A DNA stretch of 64,000 nt from an uncultured Lachnospiraceae bacterium (GCA_910586725.1 CAJUJL010000013.1:1-64000), one strand, 5' to 3'; numbered from the stretch's first letter, positions 42,713 to 51,877 are shown. The notes: a model not told the origin generated them from the letters alone. Numbers and translations are program-made.

Positions 42713-43732
42713 TCACTCCTGCCCATAACAAATATCACTCCAACTCATTATCGTATCTTTTTTCAGATCTCGTGCGGCTCTTTTCCCCAGTATCTTATCA
42801 TAAAACTGCGGTTCAATTCCAATTCCGGGCCGCTTTATATCCAGATTATTTTCTGAAAAAACCGCTCCCTTTTTTATATCGCAGACTGTGATCACGCTTT
42901 TTCTGTTATTTTTCCTGTTTTTGACTTCATCGTCTACAGGCGCTTTTATGCCGTTTCCGCACATAGATTCATATTGTCTGACTGCGTCCGTCAGCCGTTT
43001 CATGTCATTTTTATCCGCCGAATGCATGTGATCGGGTCCTTCTGCACATTTGTCATACGTAAAATGTTTCTCGATTACTTTCGCGCCCATAATCGCTGCG
43101 TATATACAGGCTTCAACGCCCAGCGTATGATCCGAATATCCAATTGTAAAATCCGGAAATTCTCTCTGTAATGTTTTTATGACATTTAGATTTACAAATT
43201 CCTCTTTTGTCGGATACAAACTGACCGTATGCATAATAATCAGATTTGTATTTCCGGTCTCCAAAACAGCGTTTACGGATTGCTTCACTTCATCCAGCGT
43301 GCACATGCCTGTTGACAGCATAAGGGGTTTTCCGGTTGCCGCCACTTTTTTTAAAAGAGGCAAATTAACCGCATCATCAGCGCCGATTTTGTAAATATCC
43401 GTGCCAAGCTTCTCCAGAAGTTTAAGATCTGTTCCGTGCGCCGGCGTGGAAAAAATTTCCAGCCCTTTTTCCCTGGCGTACGCATATACTTTTTCATGCA
43501 GTTCTTCACTGATTTCATACTGCTTAAAATAATCCTTCTGCAATACGCCGCTTATATTTTCCATATCAAACACTGCCGTGCCGTCTACCAGCGTTTCCGC
43601 ACGGTAAGTTTGCAGTTTTACAGCGTCTACCCGGCATTCCTTCGCATCGTCAATCAGCCTGACCGCTGTTTCATAATCGGTAAAGTTCCCTCCGATTTCC
43701 GCTACAATATAACATCTCCCGTTATTTTTCAT
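42713..43732 (-). CDS. NeuB-family nonulosonic acid synthase (second copy)
   Basis: TIM barrel plus SAF domain, 339 residues: YIVAEIGGNFTDYETAVRLI, AVKLQTYRAETLVDGTAV, TIGYSDHTLGVEACIYAAI, MGAKVIEKHFTYD and, C-terminal, RKSVITVCDIKKGAVFSENN. It condenses a 6-carbon amino sugar with phosphoenolpyruvate. It is clearly different from PseI at 8333 in the substrate-facing loops, so the product may be legionaminic-type or another nonulosonic acid; a PseI-like activity cannot be ruled out because its upstream hydrolase resembles PseG. ATGA overlap with the hydrolase gene. Confidence 0.88.
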   Translation of the reverse strand: MKNNGRCYIVAEIGGNFTDYETAVRLIDDAKECRVDAVKLQTYRAETLVDGTAVFDMENISGVLQKDYFKQYEISEELHEKVYAYAREKGLEIFSTPAHGTDLKLLEKLGTDIYKIGADDAVNLPLLKKVAATGKPLMLSTGMCTLDEVKQSVNAVLETGNTNLIIMHTVSLYPTKEEFVNLNVIKTLQREFPDFTIGYSDHTLGVEACIYAAIMGAKVIEKHFTYDKCAEGPDHMHSADKNDMKRLTDAVRQYESMCGNGIKAPVDDEVKNRKNNRKSVITVCDIKKGAVFSENNLDIKRPGIGIEPQFYDKILGKRAARDLKKDTIMSWSDICYGQE

Positions 43733-44685
43733 TGATACTCCCTCAACTTCCGATAAATATTTTCACTGCCTTTCAATGAAACTGCTTTTTTACCTCTTTC
43801 ACTCATACGGGAAATGTCCAAATTCTCCAGCCGAAACGCCTCTTCTCTAAGCTCCTTATAATATCCGGCAAACACTGCTCCGCCCAGCCGCTCCATATAC
43901 TTCCCTGTTGTGATTTCATGAATTTCACTTGCAATAATAATACATGGAAGCCCGGCTGCATTTGCTTCTATACAAGTGACGCCGCCGCCTGTAATTGCAA
44001 TATCATAATGAGAAAATTTTTCCACCAAAGACGGTACCGTATGAAAAACCCGGTACCTTGAATCAATGGCGTCCGCCAGTTCTTTCTCATGCCTGAAATT
44101 CGGCCCTACAACAATGTCTGCGGCATACCCGTAATTTTTGAGTATATTGACCGCCAGCACAGTCGCTCCATATGTATCGCTTCCGCCAAGGCAGACAATG
44201 ACGTTCTTTGCTTCGGTCCTTTTCCTTTGATATTTTTCAATCTCCGGATTTAAAATATTATATTCAAACCCGCAAAATACATGTTTGCCCGGAATTTCAC
44301 TTTCTTTTTTTCCAAACAACATACCCGCAAAATGCAAATCCACAAAGCCGGCCCCTTCGCCTACATCGTCAATTGCCGCCAGCAGAATCCCTTGCTGTTT
44401 CACATGTCTGCACAAAGCGGCGCTGCTTTCAAACTTATCGTTCAGCCAAATGTCCGCCTGATATTTTTTTATCAGTTCCGCTTCCCAATTACTGTCCGTA
44501 TCCTGAAAATGGATTACTTCATACGGAAGATTACGCTCGGACAATATTTTCAAGGAAGCAGGATCTTCGTTGATTAATATTACAAAAGGTTCTTTTTTTT
44601 CTTCCAGATACTTTGTAAAATTCAAAGCCCGGAAGATATGTCCCATTCCCCGCTTATGCGAAGCCTCAATACAAACTGCAATCAT
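43729..44685 (-). CDS. PseG-like nucleotide-sugar hydrolase
   Basis: A 318-residue relative of PseG. The N-terminal loop KRGMGHIFRALNF keeps the histidine used to activate water, and the C-terminal half has NVIVCLGGSDTYGATVLAV and ITGGGVTCIEANAAGLPC for UDP or GDP binding. It would free the amino sugar for the synthase at 42713. The PtmE-like enzyme at 48206 makes GDP-linked sugars, so this hydrolase may act on a GDP rather than a UDP sugar; legionaminic pathways normally use a NeuC-like epimerase at this step, which is not seen here. Confidence 0.83.
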   Translation of the reverse strand: MIAVCIEASHKRGMGHIFRALNFTKYLEEKKEPFVILINEDPASLKILSERNLPYEVIHFQDTDSNWEAELIKKYQADIWLNDKFESSAALCRHVKQQGILLAAIDDVGEGAGFVDLHFAGMLFGKKESEIPGKHVFCGFEYNILNPEIEKYQRKRTEAKNVIVCLGGSDTYGATVLAVNILKNYGYAADIVVGPNFRHEKELADAIDSRYRVFHTVPSLVEKFSHYDIAITGGGVTCIEANAAGLPCIIIASEIHEITTGKYMERLGGAVFAGYYKELREEAFRLENLDISRMSERGKKAVSLKGSENIYRKLREYQ

Positions 44686-44697
44686 CTTTTCACCATC

Positions 44698-45324
44698 TTA
44701 CATCAGCCATTTTATTGTTTCAAAACATTCTGCGTATGTTACGCCTGCAATCATGCCCTTATTAAGCGCGTCTCTTTTCATATACTCCACCCATTGACTG
44801 TCCACTCTCCGGCATTCCGACTGGTGCGCCAATATCGCTCTTTCTTTTATCTCCCATGTATCCGAAATATCCACAAAAAAATTCTCTTTAAAATTTCCTG
44901 CCGAAATATACCAATTGCTGCGGTACATTAAAATACGCGGTACATGGCGGCCCGCATGAATAACCGCTCTGCTTAGATTGATATGATCGTGCTGAATATC
45001 ATCTGTCCAATGCGCATAGATAAGATCAATTTGTTTTTCTTCAATCAGACTCACCAATGCGGCATTTATTTTTTCTTCAAATTCCAGAAACAACGACTGA
45101 CAGCTGCCGCATATCAATTCTGCACCAATTAACGCCGCCGCACGTTCCCCTTCTTTTCTTGCGTCTTCTGCTTTTCGGATGACTTCTCCTTTGGGATTGG
45201 CATATTCGGAATTTGTAGCCACATAAATATATACGGAATCTCCACATTTTACATGTTTAGCCAAAGCTCCTGAACATCCCAGCTCAACATCGTCAAAATG
45301 CGCCCCAACTGCAAGTACGTTCAC
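44698..45324 (-). CDS. PIG-L family N-acetyl-sugar deacetylase
   Basis: The zinc site VGAHFDDVELGCSGALAKH (AHxDD motif) opens the 208-residue protein, and HWTDDIQHDHINLSRAVIHA supplies the further histidines. PIG-L enzymes remove N-acetyl groups from GlcNAc-containing compounds. Placed between a formyltransferase and the hydrolase, it may expose an amino group of the nonulosonic acid precursor so that it can carry formyl or another group. Confidence 0.87.
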   Translation of the reverse strand: MNVLAVGAHFDDVELGCSGALAKHVKCGDSVYIYVATNSEYANPKGEVIRKAEDARKEGERAAALIGAELICGSCQSLFLEFEEKINAALVSLIEEKQIDLIYAHWTDDIQHDHINLSRAVIHAGRHVPRILMYRSNWYISAGNFKENFFVDISDTWEIKERAILAHQSECRRVDSQWVEYMKRDALNKGMIAGVTYAECFETIKWLM

Positions 45325-45981
45325 TTATTCTCCTTCTTTCTGCTCTTGATTATAAATCTTAATATAGTACTTTTTCCCCTGATACATAAACCACAGCGGA
45401 AATCGTTCATTATCTGCAATTCTGAAATGATTAAATTGTTCCCGGATGGTGCGGTCAATATCAATTTCATCATCCGCTTCTGAAAATCTTTCGTAAAAGC
45501 TTTCTTCTCCCTGCTGTCTGTGGGCATAAAATTTTTCAGGTTCCGCCGCGTACCGTTCGCACATATCAATAATTTTTTCACCCATTATCTTTTGAATTGC
45601 GTCCAAAAGCTCTGTTCCGTCAAACCCAATCGTCTCTTTCATGTAATACGGCCCTGCGTCCACCTGCTCCACTGCCTCAAACAACGTCAAAACGATTTCA
45701 TTTTTCCCTTCCAGGATCTGCCATTTCATAGGAGTAAACCCCTTCCCCTGCGGCAAATCACTGGCGTGAACTACAATATTATGATCAAATTTTTCTAAAA
45801 ACTCGTTTCCCACAATCTTAGAACAGCTTAACAGAAAGGAAATCTCTCCTGCTTTGGCCTGATTCTGATCGTGGATCAAAGAAACATGCATGTTCTTCTT
45901 TTCCAGATTTGTTTTTAATTTTTTTGCATATGGAATAAACCAGCTTTTTTCATCATCTACTAAAATTGTAATATTTATCAT
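45325..45981 (-). CDS. formyltransferase-like enzyme (amino sugar N-formyltransferase)
   Basis: A 218-residue formyltransferase-fold protein. The motif IVVHASDLPQGKGFTPMKW corresponds to the HxSxLPxxxG stretch of Met-tRNA and sugar formyltransferases, with the catalytic His; the Asn and Asp partners probably lie nearby (LSCSKIV; DAGPYYMKET). The start ATG 45981 overlaps the aminotransferase stop (ATGA) and has GGAGG eight bases upstream. It probably transfers a formyl group from formyl-tetrahydrofolate to the 4-amino group created by the aminotransferase at 45978, in place of the acetyl group added by PseH or LegH. No N-acetyltransferase of that type lies in this sub-cluster. Confidence 0.82.
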   Translation of the reverse strand: MINITILVDDEKSWFIPYAKKLKTNLEKKNMHVSLIHDQNQAKAGEISFLLSCSKIVGNEFLEKFDHNIVVHASDLPQGKGFTPMKWQILEGKNEIVLTLFEAVEQVDAGPYYMKETIGFDGTELLDAIQKIMGEKIIDMCERYAAEPEKFYAHRQQGEESFYERFSEADDEIDIDRTIREQFNHFRIADNERFPLWFMYQGKKYYIKIYNQEQKEGE

Positions 45982-47117
45982 TGCAATTCCTCCAATATCT
46001 GCCGGAACGCGTTGCATATAAACATTACGTCTGACTTTTCCAGCTTTCCATACATGGGAAACGTAATCTCACAATCTGCAACATATTCCGAATTCAAAAG
46101 CTCTCCATGCGCCAAATCCTGATAAACAGAAAAACGATGAACCGCCGGATAGTGGACGCTCGTCTGTATTCCCTGTTTTTGCAAAAGCTCTCTGACGGCA
46201 TCCCGCCTGATATGATCGGCATTCTTTAAAACCACTGGCATAATATAATTAGAAGAAAATTCATGGTAATCCGCAAAAGGCATCCATACACCATCCAATT
46301 CTTTGAGATTTTCCAGATACCATTCTCGTATCCGCTCTCTTTTCTTTAAATCAAATGCCAGTTTTTCTAACTGAACAATCCCAAGCGATGCACGAATATC
46401 ATCCATACGGTAATTAAATCCAAGTTCTGCCACATCATAAGATGCGCTGTGTCCCTTTGATCTTTCATATGACATGGCAGTCATTCCATGCGAACGCATC
46501 AACTTTACCCGCTTATCTATTTCCGGATTGTCCGTAACAAGCATGCCGCCCTCGCCCGTTGAAATATTTTTATTGGAAAAAAAGCTAAAACATCCGACAT
46601 CACCCAGCGTACCCAATTTCTTCCCCTGATACTCTGACAGCGGCGCGTGGCACGCATCCTCGACAATATACAAATGATGTTTCCTGGCAATTTCCATTAT
46701 CTTTTGCATATGACATGCAAATCCGGCATAATGCATGACAATCACAGCTCTTGTTTTTGGGGTAATCAACGACTCAAATTTTGTTTCATCTATGGTAATA
46801 TCCATTGGAGAAACAATATCACAAAAAACAGGATCTGCTCCCACATATTTGACTGCGTTTACCGTGGCGACAAATGTAAGAGAAGGTACGATCACCTCAT
46901 CTCCCTTCCCAATTCCCAAAGCGCATAAAGCCAAATGCAATGCCGCAGTACAATTTGAAACTGCACATGCATAAGAAATTTGAAGCGCTTCACTGAATTT
47001 TTCTTCCAGCTCCCTGCACTTTGGCCCGGATGAAATCCATTTGGAAGAAATCGTTTCCGTCACCGCCCGTATTTCGTTTTCATCGTAATTTAAATCAAAC
47101 AATGGTATTTTATACAT
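45978..47117 (-). CDS. DegT-family nucleotide-sugar aminotransferase (LegC/PseC-like)
   Basis: A 379-residue PLP enzyme: IPLFDLNYDENEIRAVTETI, SSKWISSGPKCRELEEKFS, YIVEDACHAPLSEYQGKKLG and CFSFFSNKNISTGEGGMLV with the PLP lysine in SNKNIST. It aminates the C4 keto group of a 4-keto-6-deoxy sugar. It heads a string aminotransferase-formyltransferase-deacetylase-hydrolase-synthase-CMP transferase, all on overlapping or near-overlapping junctions, so it is the amino step of the second nonulosonic pathway. A dedicated 4,6-dehydratase is absent here; PseB (60811) may be shared. Confidence 0.87.
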   Translation of the reverse strand: MYKIPLFDLNYDENEIRAVTETISSKWISSGPKCRELEEKFSEALQISYACAVSNCTAALHLALCALGIGKGDEVIVPSLTFVATVNAVKYVGADPVFCDIVSPMDITIDETKFESLITPKTRAVIVMHYAGFACHMQKIMEIARKHHLYIVEDACHAPLSEYQGKKLGTLGDVGCFSFFSNKNISTGEGGMLVTDNPEIDKRVKLMRSHGMTAMSYERSKGHSASYDVAELGFNYRMDDIRASLGIVQLEKLAFDLKKRERIREWYLENLKELDGVWMPFADYHEFSSNYIMPVVLKNADHIRRDAVRELLQKQGIQTSVHYPAVHRFSVYQDLAHGELLNSEYVADCEITFPMYGKLEKSDVMFICNAFRQILEELQ

Positions 47118-47118
47118 C

Positions 47119-48192
47119 TTATTTTCCTATGACCTGATTCCTGTTTACATAATTTTTAATGATAATTTCTCTGCCGTTTACATTTGCATGTTCGCTTTCT
47201 TCCGTCATTCTTGGAACATAACACCTTCTGCAAATTTCAATCTGTTTAAACGCGCCTTGTTTATGAAGTTCTCTGATCTCATTTAACTGCTCCGAATGCC
47301 AGAGTTCGTACACCGATTGTTCCATTACGTTTCCAATCACGCATTTGCCGTCTTCATCATTGGCGCATACAAACACTTTTCCATCCGCCCCAATCACCAG
47401 ACGCTGATAAAACTGAGAACACGAGAAATCTTTTTCATACAAAATATCGTCTTCACTGTCGTTTCCAAGCAGGTCGATCAGCGGATTAAACGCAATTAAA
47501 TCTACATACGGAGCCAGCGTATTATAAAATTCAGACGGATTGCTCCGGATCGCGGGCCAGATACTTTGCACTTTTATCACCGGCCGCTTCCATCCTCTGC
47601 TTTCTTTGATTGCTTTTATCTGTTTTAATTTATCCAGTGTATCTTTGAATTTTAACGGCGATCTGATCTGTTCGTACTGCTCGTTCAAACCGTCTATGGA
47701 AACCGTAATCCAGTCAGCGCCAGCCTCCGCTATTTGTATGAAAAAATCCGGTTCCAGTTTAGAGCCGTTTGTCAAAAAAGAAACTTCGCCAATCCCCTTT
47801 TTTTTACAATAGCGAATGCACTTTACAAAATCAGGATGCAGCGTCGCTTCCCCTCTAAGACTCAAACGAACGGCCGGAACTTTACCTGCGATTTCATCGA
47901 CTATTTTCTGAAAAAGATCCCATTCCATAAACTTGCGGCTGACCTTATTTTTGAATTCCTCTGTTATCGTGTAGCACATCGGACATTTTAAATTACACAG
48001 GGCCGACAATTCTATATCCACTAAAAGCGGATATTCCGCTACATATTGTGATTTCGGATATTCCACCCAGCGCCTCCGATACTCTTTATATTCTTTCTCC
48101 CAGCCATATGCTCTGTTTGCTTCAAACAAACGGCTGCGTTCCTCTGTGTCCATTTCATAATTTCCTTTATTGATTGGAATGTTTTTTTCCAT
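47119..48192 (-). CDS. radical SAM/SPASM domain protein
   Basis: Cluster-binding cysteines in LCNLKCPMCYTITEEFKNKV, a SAM-binding stretch VRLSLRGEATLHPDF and a SPASM-like C-terminus (FVCANDEDGKCVIGNVMEQS, ICRRCYVPRMTEE). The protein has no accessory Rossmann module. It is coupled to the aminotransferase at 45978 (stop to start one base). Similar proteins lie next to nonulosonic acid genes in other bacteria, where their reaction is uncertain; dehydrogenation or epimerisation of a sugar intermediate is a reasonable guess. Confidence 0.85.
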   Translation of the reverse strand: MEKNIPINKGNYEMDTEERSRLFEANRAYGWEKEYKEYRRRWVEYPKSQYVAEYPLLVDIELSALCNLKCPMCYTITEEFKNKVSRKFMEWDLFQKIVDEIAGKVPAVRLSLRGEATLHPDFVKCIRYCKKKGIGEVSFLTNGSKLEPDFFIQIAEAGADWITVSIDGLNEQYEQIRSPLKFKDTLDKLKQIKAIKESRGWKRPVIKVQSIWPAIRSNPSEFYNTLAPYVDLIAFNPLIDLLGNDSEDDILYEKDFSCSQFYQRLVIGADGKVFVCANDEDGKCVIGNVMEQSVYELWHSEQLNEIRELHKQGAFKQIEICRRCYVPRMTEESEHANVNGREIIIKNYVNRNQVIGK

Positions 48193-48205
48193 TTTCTACC
48201 TCTCT

Positions 48206-49255
48206 TTATTGAAACGAATGAATCATTTTCTGCATCTGGGCAATTTCACCCATATCTTTCCATGCACGGTCCGTAACCGGATATGCGCCTACTTTTCTTT
48301 TTTGTTCCAGCAACAGATTGATCAGGTTCGTCATTTGAAACACTTCTTCTTTCGGAATGTCCTTTAAAACACTTGCTTCTATCACATATACCCCGGTATT
48401 GACCTGAAAATTATACTCCGGTTTTTCAGAAATCGCCGCAATCTGCCCCCCCATCTCCAGTTCAAACACCCCATAGGGTATTTGAAAATGTTTCAAAGAA
48501 GTAACGGCTGTGAGTTCATATCCGTTTTTCTTATGAAATTCATACAGTTTTGCATAATCTATATCCAGCAAAACATCACAATTGCTTAGAAAAAAAGTGT
48601 CTTTTATATTTTCCCTTAATAAATGCAGACTTCCACATGTACCAAGATAAGTTTCCTCTTCCACATAGGATAAATCATACGCATGCTTTTTCTCATCAAA
48701 GTAGGCTTTAATCAGATTTTTTTTATAATTCAGCGTCAGCCAGAAAGAATTGCAGCCGTTTTTCCGAAAAGAATCGATAATACGTTCCAATATCGTTTCC
48801 GAGCCAATCGGAATCAACGGTTTGGGAAGTACATTTGTGTAGGGATTTAGTCTCGTTCCCTTTCCCCCCGCCATAATCACGACCGGAATGTCCACCTGCC
48901 CAAATTTTTTCACCGGCTCTACCAGCATATCCCGCATAAAAATAATATCCACCGGCTCTTCCCTTTCGTTTAAAACAGGGATTGCTTCTAACCGCTCCTG
49001 AATCATAAGATCTTTTGCTTTTTCTCTTTCGGTATTTCGCACCGTTCTCGGTTTGCGATACATTAACTCGCAAATATCCGTGTCAAAATCGCCTTTATTC
49101 AAAATCCATCTGCGCACGTCTCCATCCGTGACAACGCCGGTAAGTCTGCCCCGCTTCGTGACGAGTAATATCTTTTTCCCTTTTGCGTCCAGTCTCCGTA
49201 TCCCATCCGAAACGGTTGTTCCTTCTTCTACACAGATTTCTTTTATATCCTTCAT
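48206..49255 (-). CDS. ptmE: PtmE-like CBS-domain nucleotidyltransferase (glucosamine-1-phosphate guanylyltransferase type)
   Basis: Residues 1-115 are a pair of CBS domains (LVTKRGRLTGVVTDGDVRRW, DLMIQERLEAIPVLN), the rest an NTP_transferase domain (IPVVIMAGGKGTRLNPYTNV, LPKPLIPIGSETILERI). This layout is that of PtmE of Campylobacter jejuni, which makes GDP-glucosamine for the legionaminic acid route. CBS domains suggest regulation by adenine nucleotides. Start 49255 (MKDIKEICVEEG) is chosen because GAGGG lies just upstream; 49279 is an alternative. It supports a legionaminic-type second pathway. Confidence 0.85.
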   Translation of the reverse strand: MKDIKEICVEEGTTVSDGIRRLDAKGKKILLVTKRGRLTGVVTDGDVRRWILNKGDFDTDICELMYRKPRTVRNTEREKAKDLMIQERLEAIPVLNEREEPVDIIFMRDMLVEPVKKFGQVDIPVVIMAGGKGTRLNPYTNVLPKPLIPIGSETILERIIDSFRKNGCNSFWLTLNYKKNLIKAYFDEKKHAYDLSYVEEETYLGTCGSLHLLRENIKDTFFLSNCDVLLDIDYAKLYEFHKKNGYELTAVTSLKHFQIPYGVFELEMGGQIAAISEKPEYNFQVNTGVYVIEASVLKDIPKEEVFQMTNLINLLLEQKRKVGAYPVTDRAWKDMGEIAQMQKMIHSFQ

Positions 49256-49310
49256 ATTTCCCTCAATATCTGCACTCATAAAAACTCTTCTTCTCGTTTT
49301 GGAATCTTCT

Positions 49311-50381
49311 TTAAATAAACGGATCAAAATATGCCGGCATCTGATCTATTGTTTCATTGATAATTCTGTTATAAGAAATCGCACGGCAGTTTTTACATGC
49401 GCCTTCCATCCACTTTCTGTTAGACGCTTCTTTTACTTCTTTATGTCTTTTTGAATTCCAGATCTCTTCCAGATTTTCTTTATTGAGATCTCCAATGCAA
49501 AACTCTTCTTTGTCTATTTCCACAATATTGGGATATACTTTCCCGTCCGTACTCACATTCGCAATCATTCCATACTGGTTCACCCAGCACTTTCCTCTGA
49601 ATTCAGGCATTTTCCGGTATTCAAAAATCGACTTTAAATTTGTAAAATTGTAGTCCAGATTCTCATACTTCCCAATTTTATTTCTTAAAAACTCTTCCTC
49701 TTCTTCGTTTAATCCCTGCCCGCGGTCTTCATAATCGCGCACAATTTTAAACAATGCATAATCAAACTGTTTTTCTTTTATGACCGTAAGAAATTCATCC
49801 AGATATTTGTAATTTTTATTTGTAAGAACAATCCTTGATCCAAGCACAGGGCTTTTATCGCCATGCACTTTACGAATCCGCCCCGGAAGGGCAAGCACCG
49901 CTTCCAGATTCCGGGTGCCCGTAATCGTCTGAAAACTATCCATCTCTATTCCCGGCACCGAAATGGCAATATAATTTAACCGGTCCGCCACTTCAATCAG
50001 TCCCATATCCGCAAAGCAGGATGCATTCGTAATGATAGAGCTTTCCACACCGTTTGCATACAACTTTTCTATATAATCTTTTAGACCGGGATAAAGCGTC
50101 GGCTCTCCTCCTCCTGAAAAATATACTGCCCTGATTTTCATATGGATCACAGAATCAATCAGCCTGTCCATTACTTCTTTGGACAGAGACGCCCTGCTTT
50201 CATTACGCTCCTTATAAGAACAGTGAATGCATCTGTGATTGCACATAGCCGTGGGATGAATCTCAATAGCTACGGGCGGAAATTCATCTTGTCCTTTCCA
50301 GGCGTCCTCCATTATTTTTCCAAAATGAAACCGAATTTTATTTGCATTTAAAAGATCGTCCGTTAAAGCTGTTTTCCTCAT
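49311..50381 (-). CDS. radical SAM/SPASM domain protein
   Basis: The motif HPTAMCNHRCIHCSYKERNE carries the cluster cysteines, AVYFSGGGEPTLYPGLKDYI binds SAM, and a C-terminal cysteine-rich segment (GKCWVNQYGMIANVSTDGKV, EGACKNCRAISYN) looks like SPASM. It begins RKTALTDDLLNANKIRFHF, a sequence unlike the other two radical SAM proteins. The gene is 27 bases from the beta-propeller gene and 56 from the ptmE-like gene. In this setting it probably modifies an activated sugar; reaction unknown. Confidence 0.85.
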   Translation of the reverse strand: MRKTALTDDLLNANKIRFHFGKIMEDAWKGQDEFPPVAIEIHPTAMCNHRCIHCSYKERNESRASLSKEVMDRLIDSVIHMKIRAVYFSGGGEPTLYPGLKDYIEKLYANGVESSIITNASCFADMGLIEVADRLNYIAISVPGIEMDSFQTITGTRNLEAVLALPGRIRKVHGDKSPVLGSRIVLTNKNYKYLDEFLTVIKEKQFDYALFKIVRDYEDRGQGLNEEEEEFLRNKIGKYENLDYNFTNLKSIFEYRKMPEFRGKCWVNQYGMIANVSTDGKVYPNIVEIDKEEFCIGDLNKENLEEIWNSKRHKEVKEASNRKWMEGACKNCRAISYNRIINETIDQMPAYFDPFI

Positions 50382-50408
50382 TTTTTCTCCTGTTCCTGTA
50401 TCGATTGT

Positions 50409-51626
50409 CTAATTTTCAACTATCTTTTTCATACTCTGATATATTTTTGCTCCATAGTCCGTTTTCTGACATGCCGGTTTATTCTGATAAATACTCTGCA
50501 CAAACACTTCCAAATCAGAATTCATATCGTATTCCATTATAATCTCATGACGCTTCCTCTCCGTAATTCTTCTTGCCATGTGCTCTTTTAACGCATCCAC
50601 ATTATAATTCAATGTTATAATACGGCAGCCGCAACGATTCACAATAGCAAGACGGTTCCTGTCAGAAATAAAATATTTACTTTCCCCGTCAAAACAGGAA
50701 AAACAAAACGTTTCACCGCAATACGCCCGGATTTCCCATTCATTCTCAATTTCTGCAAACTCACCGGAACAATCTTCCAGCGAAAATTTAATACAGCGTC
50801 CGGATGTGTAAGACATAAAATAGCCCATCCCGCTATCACAATATGCAGCTCTGAATTCGCTGTAATCTATTTCCTGTGCCATTAACTTCTCTTTTTTCAG
50901 AACTTTCATGGATTCTAAATCAACCATTACAATTTCGCCGTCACAGGTAAGCAAATACATTTTATTTTCGCAGCCAAATGATTTGATGATCCCTTTTTGT
51001 ATCTCCGGCAATTCATGAAATTTCAGTTCTTCTTTTTTCCATTCCGCAATAACCGGTTTTTCCTCCACAGGAATGTAAACTCCGCTGTTATATTCATAAT
51101 ATCCCGCATCTGAAAAATAACTGTAATCCACCTGAAAACGCTCCAGGTATTTTTCTCTGATGTTGACCGCTTCCCCGTAAGTATTATCTTTATGAATTTT
51201 CAGCATGAAATCTCCTGTCGGAGAAATCAGATAGATATATCCCGAAGAATGTAAAATCATGGAACAGAATTTGGGCTCTGGTTCATTGACATCATCTTCC
51301 ATGGTTCTCTTATTGATTACCCGCATCTTTTTATCATTCAGATCATAATAGTACAGCCGCCTGGAAAGCACCGGGGTAACATATATTTTGTCACCCTGAA
51401 TCAGCATGCTTCCTGACAGCATTTCACTTTGGATTCCCTCCAGAAAAAAATATCCCTCAAGGACTGCCTCTCCTGTTTCCAAATCAACCGAAAAAAAACC
51501 ATTATAATTATACGAGCTGAAATAAAGTTTATGTTCGCACAATATGCTTTTTTTAAATTTGGGTAAAATATACGTCTCTCTGCTATCAACCATATGCGTC
51601 TCCAAATTTCCGCTATATTTTATCAT
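50409..51626 (-). CDS. beta-propeller-like protein of unknown function
   Basis: The 405-residue protein contains repeated short blocks of the type YFSSYNYNGFFSVDLETGE, IYVTPVLSRRLYYYDLND, YIYLISPTGDFMLKIHKDN and MYLLTCDGEIVMVDLESMK, suggesting a six- or seven-bladed beta-propeller. There is no signal peptide, membrane span or catalytic motif, so it stays in the cytoplasm and probably binds a partner. It stands first behind a sigma-D-like promoter (51768-51795), hinting at a role tied to flagellin. No family name is recognised with confidence. Confidence 0.72.
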   Translation of the reverse strand: MIKYSGNLETHMVDSRETYILPKFKKSILCEHKLYFSSYNYNGFFSVDLETGEAVLEGYFFLEGIQSEMLSGSMLIQGDKIYVTPVLSRRLYYYDLNDKKMRVINKRTMEDDVNEPEPKFCSMILHSSGYIYLISPTGDFMLKIHKDNTYGEAVNIREKYLERFQVDYSYFSDAGYYEYNSGVYIPVEEKPVIAEWKKEELKFHELPEIQKGIIKSFGCENKMYLLTCDGEIVMVDLESMKVLKKEKLMAQEIDYSEFRAAYCDSGMGYFMSYTSGRCIKFSLEDCSGEFAEIENEWEIRAYCGETFCFSCFDGESKYFISDRNRLAIVNRCGCRIITLNYNVDALKEHMARRITERKRHEIIMEYDMNSDLEVFVQSIYQNKPACQKTDYGAKIYQSMKKIVEN

Positions 51627-51658
51627 CTATACTGCAAGAATCTCTTTTCTTCCAACTT

Positions 51659-51700
51659 AAAAAAGATTCACAAAGGGCGTTATTCTTCATGAATCCTTTT
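51659..51700 (-). terminator. possible terminator or attenuator between the O-acetyltransferase remnant and the beta-propeller gene
   Basis: On the minus strand an 11-bp stem (AAAAGGATTCA with TGAATCTTTTTT, one G-T pair) with a 19-base loop ends in a run of T. It lies between the sigma-D-like promoter and the gene at 51626, so it could also attenuate that transcript. Confidence 0.4.
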
Positions 51701-51767
51701 AGACATTATATTGCTACTTCCCTGTATCTAATATTACATCATCCATGATTATTCATAACTGTTATTT

Positions 51768-51795
51768 ATATCGGCATTTTCTTAAGAATCATTTA
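51768..51795 (-). promoter_or_regulatory. sigma-D (FliA-type) promoter
   Basis: On the minus strand TAAA, 16 bases, GCCGATAT: an exact match to the -10 block of the Gram-positive sigma-D consensus. It is about 142 bases before the start of the beta-propeller gene and is the first promoter-like site of the second nonulosonic sub-cluster. Confidence 0.75.
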
Positions 51796-51877
51796 CCCTG
51801 TTCATAAACTAATCCTTACTTTCTACGCACGCTCTCCCCCCATGCAATATTTCAAACGAAACAAACAATCCGGTTCA

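Noticed and set aside
48445..48452. Seven-G run in the ptmE-like gene
   Set aside because: Same reason: too short to claim phase variation.
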